Positions 6,142 to 12,249 of a DNA stretch of 12,249 nucleotides are shown piece after piece; positions within the stretch are counted from its first letter, which is position 1; each line of letters begins with the position of its first letter. The translations under genes were made by a program, and so were the position numbers. Source of the stretch: Arthrobacter sp. (GTDB lineage: Bacteria > Actinomycetota > Actinomycetes > Actinomycetales > Micrococcaceae); assembly GCA_031178585.1 (NCBI GenBank), contig JAPSIT010000047.1:1-12249 (forward strand), written 5' to 3'. The notes below the pieces were generated by a model, which had not been told where the DNA came from, made no database searches, and saw only the letters and a list, made by a program, of their open reading frames with translations.

Positions 6142-6177
6142 TGATGCTCACCCCCTTCACGTATTGATGCTCACCCC
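6140..6177. repeat. Tandem 15-bp direct repeat at a translation start
   Basis: ATTGATGCTCACCCC occurs at 6140-6154 and exactly again at 6163-6177, a period of 23 bp. On the minus strand each copy carries a G-rich ribosome-binding-like sequence. Only the downstream copy ends in ATG; the other reads ATA at the equivalent position. Confidence 0.85.
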
Positions 6178-6287
6178 TTTTGGGCAAGGTAGGCGAAAGT
6201 TTCAGGCAAGATAAGCGAAGGTCTTGCGGCCGCCGCTCGGGCACGGCCGAACATGCCACCGGGCGTACGCTTCCCCGCGGTGGACAC
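6171..6287 (-). CDS. Possible small ORF, 38 residues (uncertain)
   Basis: A GTG at 6287 opens a 38-residue frame ending T-F-A-Y-L-A-Q-K-G before TGA at 6173-6171. A weak GAAGG lies a few bases upstream of the GTG, and ATG 6254 is another possible start. Its stop sits within the G-rich sequence of the first 15-bp repeat. The frame begins 25 bp after the oleD stop, so it could be the first of three small ORFs transcribed after oleD. The T-F-A-Y-L-A peptide is encoded twice, in different frames, because of a 22-bp tandem repeat. The stretch may therefore be the rearranged tail of one older gene, and I give it low confidence as a true gene. Confidence 0.25.
   Translation of the reverse strand: MSTAGKRTPGGMFGRARAAAARPSLILPETFAYLAQKG
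6183..6222. repeat. Imperfect 18-bp tandem repeat
   Basis: GGCAAGRTARGCGAARGT occurs at 6183-6200 and 6205-6222 with three transition differences and a period of 22 bp. On the minus strand both copies can encode T-F-A-Y-L-A, but in different frames. It adjoins the 15-bp repeat pair, making about 80 bp of tandemly duplicated sequence. Confidence 0.75.
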
Positions 6288-6312
6288 GTCGCCTTCGTTG
6301 TAGCGGGCAGTC

Positions 6313-7308
6313 TCAGGACCGGTGAACCCGCACCGCTGACCGGGCGCTGTAGTGCTCCGCCAGCCTCGCCAGTCCGTCATCAAGCGAGACGGCGGGCGTC
6401 CAATCGAGGAGTGCGCGAGTCTCGCGCTGGTCGAACCAGTGCGCGGTGGAGAGCTGCTCGGCAAGGAACCTGGTCATCGGCGGCTCCTCTTTCCGCCCGG
6501 CCCAGGTCCAAAGTTTCTCCACGACCGTTCCCGCCGCCCGGGCCACCCCCCCGGGCACAGTCCACGAGGGAGCGGGGACGCCCCCTGCGGCGCATATGCC
6601 GGCCAGCAGCTCGCCGACCGGGCGGGGCTCGCCGTTGCTCACAACCAGGGCCCTGCCATGGACGTGTTCCATGCGGTGCAGCGCGGCAACGATGGCGGAT
6701 GCCGCGTTGTCCACGTAGGTGGTGTCGATCAGGGCGGCACCGGCGTCGAGCAGCGGCAGGCGCCCGCGGCCGGCGCGTGCCAGGACCCGTTCCACCAGTT
6801 GAGTGTCGCCGGGGCCCCAGACGATGTGGGGGCGCACCGCTGCGACCCTGAATTCCGGAGCGTTTGCTGCCAGCGCCAGCAGCTCCGCCTCGGCCTTGGT
6901 GCGGGAGTAGTGGCCATGCGCATGGTAGGGGTCGGCCGGCACCGCGCCCAGCCCGGCGATAGCTGCGCCGGAGTTAGCCACGGACGGGGATGAGACGAAC
7001 ACCACGTCCCTGACCCCGGCTGCACGGGCGGAATGGAGCAGGCGGCGGGTCCCTTCGACGTTCACCTCGTCGAACTCCACGGCACGGCCAGTAAAAGAAA
7101 CTTTCGCGGCCAGATGGATGACGCCCCCGGCGCCGGCAACGGCGCGGCGGACGGCGTCGTCGTCCGTGACGGACCCGCAGAAGTCCGCAGCGCCGTCGAG
7201 CCCTGATGGACTGCGCTGGAACGTAGACACGGCATGGCCTTGGCGGACCAGTAGCCGCGCGACTTCCCGCCCGAGCAGGCCACTTGCGCCGGTGACGAGG
7301 ACCCTCAT
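6313..7308 (-). CDS. oleD: OleD: NAD(P)H-dependent 2-alkyl-3-ketoalkanoate reductase
   Basis: This 331-residue protein is an extended short-chain dehydrogenase/epimerase. It has the nucleotide-binding glycine motif TGASGLLG at 6-13, VIHLAAKVSF near 63-72, VSSPSV near 105-110, and the catalytic Tyr134-x-x-x-Lys138 in HYSRTKAE. Its position after oleA and oleBC identifies it as OleD, which in the olefin pathway reduces the keto group of the 2-alkyl-3-keto acid made by OleA to the beta-hydroxy acid, using NADPH. The length matches known OleD proteins. The ATG at 7308 overlaps the oleBC stop by four bases (ATGA), so translation is probably coupled. No terminator is seen between its stop and the small ORFs that follow. 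On sequence alone it could be another sterol-dehydrogenase-like epimerase; the operon settles the call. Confidence 0.9.
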   Translation of the reverse strand: MRVLVTGASGLLGREVARLLVRQGHAVSTFQRSPSGLDGAADFCGSVTDDDAVRRAVAGAGGVIHLAAKVSFTGRAVEFDEVNVEGTRRLLHSARAAGVRDVVFVSSPSVANSGAAIAGLGAVPADPYHAHGHYSRTKAEAELLALAANAPEFRVAAVRPHIVWGPGDTQLVERVLARAGRGRLPLLDAGAALIDTTYVDNAASAIVAALHRMEHVHGRALVVSNGEPRPVGELLAGICAAGGVPAPSWTVPGGVARAAGTVVEKLWTWAGRKEEPPMTRFLAEQLSTAHWFDQRETRALLDWTPAVSLDDGLARLAEHYSARSAVRVHRS

Positions 7309-10013
7309 GGCTTTCCCGGGCGGCCGCCGGCCAGCACCCGTGAAGCCCAGCGGGACAGGCGGGTCCTGTCGATCTTGGCGTTGTGCCGGATGTCGGTGGG
7401 CTGTGCGGGGACTGCGAGCACAGCGGAGACGTTGATGCCCGCCTCAAGGGCCGCCCTGCGGACGCGCCCCGCGAGCTGCGGCGCAGCAGGGCCGGCTTTG
7501 CAGGCGGGAGGCACGGTCTCGACGACGGCGACGACGGCCTGCGTCCCTACCGGCCCGACCCCGACGATAGCGGCCAGCCGGACGGCGTCCAGGCGTTCGA
7601 TGGCCTGTTCTGCGCCCACCGGCGTCACCACAGCCCCGGGCGCCGTCACGACATGGGCGAGACGTCCCTCAACCCAGAGCCTGCCGGCGGCGTCGAAGTG
7701 CCCCACGTCGCCGGTGCGGTGCCATCCGGTCAGACTGGCGCTCTCCCGCTGAGTCAGCCAAAGCCTGTCGTATGCTTCCTTGACGTGGGCGGCGCTGACC
7801 AGGATCTCGCCGGTCACACCCGCCTCCATAACCGGCTCAGTCCCGGGTGCCGTGCCATCCATCGCCAGTGGGACTACCGCCACGCGCGCGCCATGCACGG
7901 GTCTTCCCACGCACACGCCATTACCTGCTCCCGCCACGGTGCCGGCAGCAGTTTCGGCATCGGCAGCCTGGATCTGTTCGAGGCTGATGTCGGTGACCGG
8001 CAGCGCCTCGGTCATCCCGTATGGGGTATGCAGCGAGGCCCGGGGCAGCAGCTGCTGCACCTCCGCCAGGAGCGGTTCCGGGACGGGCGCACCGGCAGAC
8101 AGAAGCAACTCCACACCTTCCAGGGCTTTATGCCCTGCCCCAGTCACGCTGTCCCGGGTGGCAAGGACATTGCGCAACGCCGCCGGCGAGGCGAAGACCA
8201 CCGTAGCGCCTATGGCCGTGGCGGCGTCCGCCAGCGCGCGGGCCGTCAAGGTACGGGGCGCAGTGACGTCCATGGCCGGAGTCACCGAAACCGCTCCGAG
8301 AGCCGGCCCGAGCAAGGCGAACGGGGCGAAGCCCGCCACCAGTCGGGCACCGGAACGGATGCCGAAAGTTTCGGCCAGCGTATCCCGCATCGCGGCCAGC
8401 TGCCGATGGGTGTAAAGAACGCCTTTGGCGGGACCGGTGGAGCCGGACGTGAAGAGCACGGCAGCGTCGGCATCCGGTTCCGGAGCCAGGGCCGGACCCC
8501 GCCCAGGAAGTTCCGGCCCCAGGCTGGCTCCACGCCGGGCGAGGGCGGTGAGGGAGGTTTCGACGCCCAGGATTCGACGGCGGGCAGCCGGGAGGTCCCG
8601 CACGCTGATCCGCCGTCCCGGCCAGCCGAGCACTGGTGCAGCCGCCAGCGCCTTGTCGATTCCGATGAGGAAGTCGGGGGTGGCACCTTTCACGGCGCGG
8701 CTCAGACCTCTGGCCCCCAGCCCGGCGTCGGCCACGATCACCACCGCGCCCAGCCGCAGGCAGGCGTAGAGGGCTACGGTCAGGTCCACCCCCGGCGGAA
8801 CCATCAGGCTCACCCTGCTGCCGCTCCCCACTCCGGCTTCCCCCAGCCCCGAGGCGAGGTCGAGGATTTTCCGGTCCAGCTGCTGCCAGCTGAGCGAGCG
8901 GGCGGCCGTGCCGTCCGGCGCCATTTCCGTGACGGCGGTATCTCCTCCCGCCGGCCCTGCCGCATGCTGGGCGAGCAGGTCCCAAAGGGGCCGAAATCCT
9001 TCACGCTCCGGCTCGGCGGCATCCTTCAGCCCGGAGCCACCGGTCATCATTGCTTCCGCTGTCCGGGAATCACCCCCGATGGTCCTGCCTTGCTCGGCGA
9101 GCCACTCGAAAACGGGTGTGGCGATGTCCCGGTCTTCCGCCACCAGATGTCCGGCGCCCTCGAAACGATGCACGTCCGCGTGCGGAAGCCGGCCGATGAG
9201 GTCCTTCAGGTACCGGTCGGAAAAGATGGGGTCCCGGGGTCCCCAGAGCATCAGGGCCGGAACCCTTAACCCGCGCAGCCCTTCCGCCACGCCTCTGAGC
9301 GCCGGGTAGCTGGGATGGGACGCGTCCGTCGGGATGTCCGCGACAAAGTTCCCCACGCCGGTGCGGCGGTCGGCACCACGGTAGGGGGCCATGAAGGCGT
9401 TGCGGACATCGGCGGGCAGCGGCGGGTTAGCCAGCGAGTGTGTCACGCGCAGAAAGGCGTCCGACGTCGTCGTTCCCCATCCGTGCACGGCAGGGTGCAA
9501 GGCCAGCCGCAGCGCTGGCGGGATGCCCGAATCGGAGGGCTGGTGGACGGCGGTGTTGGTCAGCACCACCCCGGTGACCTGCTGGTGATGTGCCAAGGCC
9601 CAGCCCAGGCTGATCACACCGCCCCAGTCGTGACCCACCGTAACAACCGGCCCGTCCAGGCCCAGTGCGTCGGTAAGGTCGCCCAGGTCGCTGATCCGAT
9701 GCGCCAGGCGCCGGAATGTGCCGGTGCGCTCCGAGTAGCCCATGTCCAGCTGGTCTACCGCGACAACGCGCCACGGATGTGCCGGGTCGGACCCGGCGGC
9801 CAGCAGCGTCCGCCACAGATATGACCAGGTTGGGTTGCCGTGCACGCACAGCAGGGTACCGGCGGGAGTCAGGCCATGACGGGAGAGCTGGGTGCCGTTG
9901 TCGAGCAGATGCCAGCGGCGCACCATCCCGGGCTCGTCGGCGGCGGAGGTGGAGGCCACATCGATTTGGCGCGACCATTCGGGATCGACGCCGGGCCAGC
10001 CGGCGGCTACCAA
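7305..10013 (-). CDS. oleBC: OleBC fusion: beta-lactone decarboxylase plus beta-lactone synthetase
   Basis: About 902 residues. Residues 1-305 are OleB, a haloalkane-dehalogenase-like alpha/beta hydrolase: oxyanion motif HGNP at 58-61, nucleophile Asp129 in GHDWGG, candidate acid Asp261 in GPRDP, and His289 in GAGH. After a linker, residues 340-902 are OleC, an AMP-forming ligase-like domain: P-loop FTSGSTGPAKG at 521-531, YGMTE at 665-669, RTGD at 766-769, and the C-terminal Lys880 in RHNAKID. OleC turns the beta-hydroxy acid into a beta-lactone with ATP; OleB releases CO2 to give the cis-alkene. The frame continues upstream antisense-like across oleA. I chose TTG 10013, which overlaps the oleA stop by seven bases, because the family motif V-D-P-E-W-S-R must be included and no ATG lies before it. 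Fused oleBC is typical of actinobacteria. Confidence 0.92.
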   Translation of the reverse strand: MVAAGWPGVDPEWSRQIDVASTSAADEPGMVRRWHLLDNGTQLSRHGLTPAGTLLCVHGNPTWSYLWRTLLAAGSDPAHPWRVVAVDQLDMGYSERTGTFRRLAHRISDLGDLTDALGLDGPVVTVGHDWGGVISLGWALAHHQQVTGVVLTNTAVHQPSDSGIPPALRLALHPAVHGWGTTTSDAFLRVTHSLANPPLPADVRNAFMAPYRGADRRTGVGNFVADIPTDASHPSYPALRGVAEGLRGLRVPALMLWGPRDPIFSDRYLKDLIGRLPHADVHRFEGAGHLVAEDRDIATPVFEWLAEQGRTIGGDSRTAEAMMTGGSGLKDAAEPEREGFRPLWDLLAQHAAGPAGGDTAVTEMAPDGTAARSLSWQQLDRKILDLASGLGEAGVGSGSRVSLMVPPGVDLTVALYACLRLGAVVIVADAGLGARGLSRAVKGATPDFLIGIDKALAAAPVLGWPGRRISVRDLPAARRRILGVETSLTALARRGASLGPELPGRGPALAPEPDADAAVLFTSGSTGPAKGVLYTHRQLAAMRDTLAETFGIRSGARLVAGFAPFALLGPALGAVSVTPAMDVTAPRTLTARALADAATAIGATVVFASPAALRNVLATRDSVTGAGHKALEGVELLLSAGAPVPEPLLAEVQQLLPRASLHTPYGMTEALPVTDISLEQIQAADAETAAGTVAGAGNGVCVGRPVHGARVAVVPLAMDGTAPGTEPVMEAGVTGEILVSAAHVKEAYDRLWLTQRESASLTGWHRTGDVGHFDAAGRLWVEGRLAHVVTAPGAVVTPVGAEQAIERLDAVRLAAIVGVGPVGTQAVVAVVETVPPACKAGPAAPQLAGRVRRAALEAGINVSAVLAVPAQPTDIRHNAKIDRTRLSRWASRVLAGGRPGKP

Positions 10014-11029
10014 ACGATTTCCATCATGGCGGTGTTCAGACCGGAACCTACGCCCATGCACAGCACGCGGTTCCCGGTTTCGAGGGTTTGCGCTTCGGCA
10101 GCCAGGGTCATGGGAAGCGAAGCCGGGCCCACGTTGCCCCAGCGCGGGAACGTGATGGGCACCTTGTCCGGGTCCAGGTCGATGGCATCGATGATGGCCT
10201 TCGTATAGGCATTGCTGACCTGGTGCGTGACGTAACGGTCCATCGAGCCCCAGTCCCATTCGGGCTGTGCCTCGTGCCAGGCGTCGACCACGAGCTGCAG
10301 GCCGCCGTCGAGCAGGCCCTTGGTGTCCGTGGCCATGCCGTCGATGCCGCCCACGCACAGTTCATGGTGCTCCGTGCCCGCCCGCATCACGCCGCCGATA
10401 AGGCGGTGCGCCCCGGGCTGCTCGTCCGCCGGGCCCAGGACAGCTGCCGCGGCTCCCGAGCCCAGGGTGAGCGTGGCGAACTCGCGGTTGAAGTCCTCGC
10501 GGGTCGTCTCGGACCGCTGCAGCCGGGCCAATGTGGCCTCCTGCGTGGCCTGGGCATCTTCACCATTGACGATCATGGCGTACTTGATCTGGCCGGAGTC
10601 AATCATGTTGGCCGCCAGGGTCATGCCGTTGACGAAGCCGAGGCAGGCGTTGGCCAGGTCGAAGTTCATGGCCGACGACGGCAGCCTTAGCCCGTGGTGG
10701 ATCTTCACCGCGACGGACGGCTCGAGGTTGCGCCGGGTGACTGAGGTGTTGATCAGCAGGCCAATTTCGGACGCTTCGACGCCGGCCTCGGCCAGGGCCT
10801 TTGCGCCCGCTTCTACGGCAGCATCATCAAACGATGTCCCCGCGGCCCACCAGCGGCGGTGCGTTATGCCGGCAACGCGCTCGAGCAGCCGCGGCGGGAA
10901 CTTCAGCCGCTGCAGGGTCGATGCCAACCTGCGATCGAAATCCCTGGAGCTCACGATCCTTGGAGCCTCGACACTGCTCACCGCAAGCAGCGCGGTGTTG
11001 CTGTGCCGGAAGGTTGCATTCCCTGCCAA
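10007..11029 (-). CDS. oleA: OleA: acyl-CoA condensing thiolase-like enzyme (olefin biosynthesis)
   Basis: A thiolase-superfamily (KAS III-like) protein of 340 residues that catalyses head-to-head Claisen condensation of two fatty acyl-CoAs to a 2-alkyl-3-keto acid. Visible active-site residues are Cys129 in ANACLGF, His269 in VTHQVSN and Asn299 in WGNVGPAS. Glu103 in NLEPS matches the glutamate delivered from the partner subunit in Xanthomonas OleA. The start is uncertain. I prefer TTG 11029, preceded by AGGGG with seven-base spacing, giving a protein opening with A-G-N-A-T-F-R-H and close to the usual 338 residues. GTG 11059 would add ten residues but has no ribosome binding site. It is the first gene of oleA-oleBC-oleD and overlaps oleBC by seven bases. 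Confidence 0.93.
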   Translation of the reverse strand: MAGNATFRHSNTALLAVSSVEAPRIVSSRDFDRRLASTLQRLKFPPRLLERVAGITHRRWWAAGTSFDDAAVEAGAKALAEAGVEASEIGLLINTSVTRRNLEPSVAVKIHHGLRLPSSAMNFDLANACLGFVNGMTLAANMIDSGQIKYAMIVNGEDAQATQEATLARLQRSETTREDFNREFATLTLGSGAAAAVLGPADEQPGAHRLIGGVMRAGTEHHELCVGGIDGMATDTKGLLDGGLQLVVDAWHEAQPEWDWGSMDRYVTHQVSNAYTKAIIDAIDLDPDKVPITFPRWGNVGPASLPMTLAAEAQTLETGNRVLCMGVGSGLNTAMMEIVW

Positions 11030-11069
11030 TTCAAGCCCCTGTTCGTTTCCGTCCTGCACTCATGCGGTG

Positions 11070-11097
11070 ACTGTACCCATTAAGTCCAAGAGCTTAA
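11070..11097 (-). promoter_or_regulatory. Candidate ole operon promoter with an internal inverted repeat
   Basis: On the minus strand TTAAGC (11097-11092) and TACAGT (11075-11070) lie 16 bases apart, about 40 bases before the oleA start. TTAAG (11080-11084) and CTTAA (11093-11097) form a 5-bp inverted repeat between the two boxes, a possible operator. The -35 match is modest. Confidence 0.35.
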
Positions 11098-11237
11098 CTA
11101 TGCAGGTTGCGAGACCGGATCCTGCAGATTCCCCGCCCGTGGCACCGCATTTATTGCGCAGCGCGTGCGCGCGGGAATGGCACGTGCAAACCCTCCCCTG
11201 CTCGACGCATCCCCGCCCCCTCGCGATAAACTGGATT

Positions 11238-12053
11238 ATGGTCGGTGCCCCGCTCCGTCTTCTGGCTTGGTTGGTCAGCCTAGCCACCCTCCTTTCGGGC
11301 TGCGCGCCCGCTATCAGACTCGATGAGGCCGCCACTGAGCGGCCGATCCAGACCTCCTCGGCCCCGCCTGCGTCACGAGATGACATTCCCGCTCCTCACC
11401 GGACCCCGTCCCCCACCCCGACAGCGGTTCCCACGCCGATCCCGGTGCCCCAGGCGTTCGCCCTCAACCTTTACCAGGAGGGGGACTTCGTTCCGCAGTA
11501 CACCTTTGAGTGGTGTGTGGCGGCGAGCATTCAGATCATGCACAACCTCATCGACGGCACGGGGGCCCGCACGTGGGCTGATCGCGTTCAGCAGGGCGAG
11601 CTGTGGGAGATGGCGCGGGCGCGGTCGTCCAACTCGTTCAACGGCGCCAATCCCTTGGGTTGGGCGGAAGTGCTGACCGAGGTCGGGATGGGGCCGTACA
11701 CCGTCGTCAGCATCCCCGACTATGAGGAAGCGCTGCGCACCGCAGCGCGCGCCATCGCCGACACGGGCCGGCCGGTCGGGCTGGTCATGTGGCGCGGCCG
11801 CCATGTGTGGGTCATGAGCGGCTTCGCCTCACTTGGCGACCCCGACAAGTTTCCGGACTTCTCGGTCACCGGCATCCGCGTCCAAGATCCGCTCTACCCG
11901 TACGGCGACGATCGGTGGGGGCCGTCCCCCGTGCCCAACGCCCTGCTCACCCCCAAGCAGTTGGCGACGCAGTTCGTCGTCCGCGAGCCGCGGCGCTGGA
12001 GCAGCAATTTGCCCACCGGCTACATGCTGGTGCTGCCTGTCAGCAAGGCCTGA
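11238..12053 (+). CDS. Lipoprotein with C39/papain-like peptidase domain
   Basis: This 271-residue protein starts with a lipoprotein signal: positively charged Arg7, a hydrophobic core, and the lipobox L-L-S-G-C with Cys22. It would be anchored outside the cell membrane. Residues 40-72 are a Pro/Thr/Ser-rich linker (T-P-S-P-T-P-T-A-V-P-T-P). The globular part has Cys93 in EWCVAAS, His189 in GRHVWVMSGF and Asp217 in VQDPLYPYG, an order and spacing like C39-type or papain-like cysteine peptidases. Protease activity is inferred from these residues and not certain. I chose ATG 11238 because the signal peptide begins there. No ribosome binding site is present, but TAAACT at 11227-11232 could be a -10 giving a leaderless mRNA. 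The gene is divergent from oleA, with about 200 bp between starts. Confidence 0.75.
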   Translation: MVGAPLRLLAWLVSLATLLSGCAPAIRLDEAATERPIQTSSAPPASRDDIPAPHRTPSPTPTAVPTPIPVPQAFALNLYQEGDFVPQYTFEWCVAASIQIMHNLIDGTGARTWADRVQQGELWEMARARSSNSFNGANPLGWAEVLTEVGMGPYTVVSIPDYEEALRTAARAIADTGRPVGLVMWRGRHVWVMSGFASLGDPDKFPDFSVTGIRVQDPLYPYGDDRWGPSPVPNALLTPKQLATQFVVREPRRWSSNLPTGYMLVLPVSKA

Positions 12054-12249
12054 TCGGGCCCTCCACTAGCCGTTTCCAAGGGGGACGCTGCCACGTTCGG
12101 CGGACATCCCTTACCGGTCCGCCCATGTCGCTGTCGCCGACCGTGAAGAGCGTCGGGGCAGCGATTGCGCGGATCTCGTCGTCGCTCCATCCGTGGGGCC
12201 AATCCTGACTGACAGCGACCAAATGAACCGGCCAGTGCATGAAAGAGAT
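12040..12249 (-). pseudogene. Alpha/beta hydrolase, eroded C-terminal remnant (cut by window edge)
   Basis: A minus-strand frame open to the right window edge encodes DWPHGWSDDEIRAIAAPTLF followed by T-V-G-D-S-D. This is the stretch that in alpha/beta hydrolases leads to the catalytic acid: W-S-x-x-x-I-R-A-I-x-A-P-T-L, then G-D-x-D. After G-D-S-D-M the expected final region with a G-x-x-H histidine is missing. The frame runs on with unrelated residues (R-R-T-W-Q-R-P-P-W) and stops inside the 3' end of the lipoprotein gene. I infer that the end of the gene was lost by deletion or frameshift. The upstream part is outside the window, so it may be longer or also damaged. Confidence 0.5.

Noticed and set aside
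7383..9269. Plus-strand open frame of 628 codons opposite oleBC
   Set aside because: It is antisense to a gene with clear OleB and OleC motifs, and its composition (Arg, Gly, Asp and His rich, no domain) is typical of a high-GC shadow frame.
10014..10358. Upstream extension of the oleBC frame across oleA
   Set aside because: The extension is Arg/His/Gly-rich noise in an alternative frame of oleA; the OleB family sequence starts only near the oleA stop.
10320..11237. Upstream extension of the lipoprotein frame across oleA and the intergenic region
   Set aside because: It is antisense to oleA and without motifs; a clear lipoprotein signal peptide begins at ATG 11238.
1..12249. CRISPR array, tRNA, rRNA, insertion sequence or integrase
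   Set aside because: I saw no regularly spaced repeats, no tRNA-like cloverleaf or rRNA segment, and no transposase or recombinase motif; the only tandem repeats are the short pairs at 6140-6222.

Overview
The window looks like the chromosome of a high-GC actinobacterium, most likely a member of the Micrococcaceae close to Arthrobacter or Pseudarthrobacter. This rests on strong GC bias at third codon positions, frequent GTG/TTG starts, and families typical of that group: a CGNR regulator, a DUF1876 protein, a phosphoribosyltransferase-hydrolase fusion, an Hrp1-like CBS protein and a fused OleBC. No database was searched; every name comes from reading motifs.

Layout, left to right. (1) 1-1494: the start of a CGNR-type regulator on the minus strand, divergent from an MFS transporter. 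(2) 1491-3490: two minus-strand genes, a DUF1876 small protein and a phosphoribosyltransferase fused to an alpha/beta hydrolase. Each has its own candidate promoter, and the two promoters share an identical 11-bp -35 block. (3) 3493-5117: two divergent genes of the RibD C-terminal/dihydrofolate-reductase-like family, separated by about 450 bp without a convincing gene. (4) 5325-5765: a two-CBS-domain protein resembling mycobacterial Hrp1, closed by a strong hairpin terminator that also fits the opposing minus-strand transcript. (5) 5857-6287: very small minus-strand ORFs with coupled starts, preceded by two pairs of short tandem repeats. (6) 6313-11029: the long-chain olefin operon oleA-oleBC-oleD, read leftward with overlapping genes. 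(7) 11238-12053: a divergently read lipoprotein with a C39/papain-like Cys-His-Asp arrangement. (8) Right edge: the eroded end of another alpha/beta hydrolase.

How the genes work together. OleA condenses two fatty acyl-CoAs to a 2-alkyl-3-ketoacyl product. OleD reduces it to the beta-hydroxy acid. The OleC part of OleBC closes a beta-lactone using ATP, and the OleB part decarboxylates the lactone to a long-chain cis-alkene. This pathway is known, and the OleBC fusion is known from actinobacteria.

The less ordinary part is 1.5-5.8 kb. Three of its families (DUF1876, phosphoribosyltransferase-hydrolase, Hrp1-like CBS) correspond to families in the hypoxia/dormancy (DosR) regulon of Mycobacterium tuberculosis. 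I see no good DosR box, so any shared control here would use other sites; the shared 11-bp -35 block is the best candidate. The cluster of tiny ORFs after oleD is the part I can explain least.
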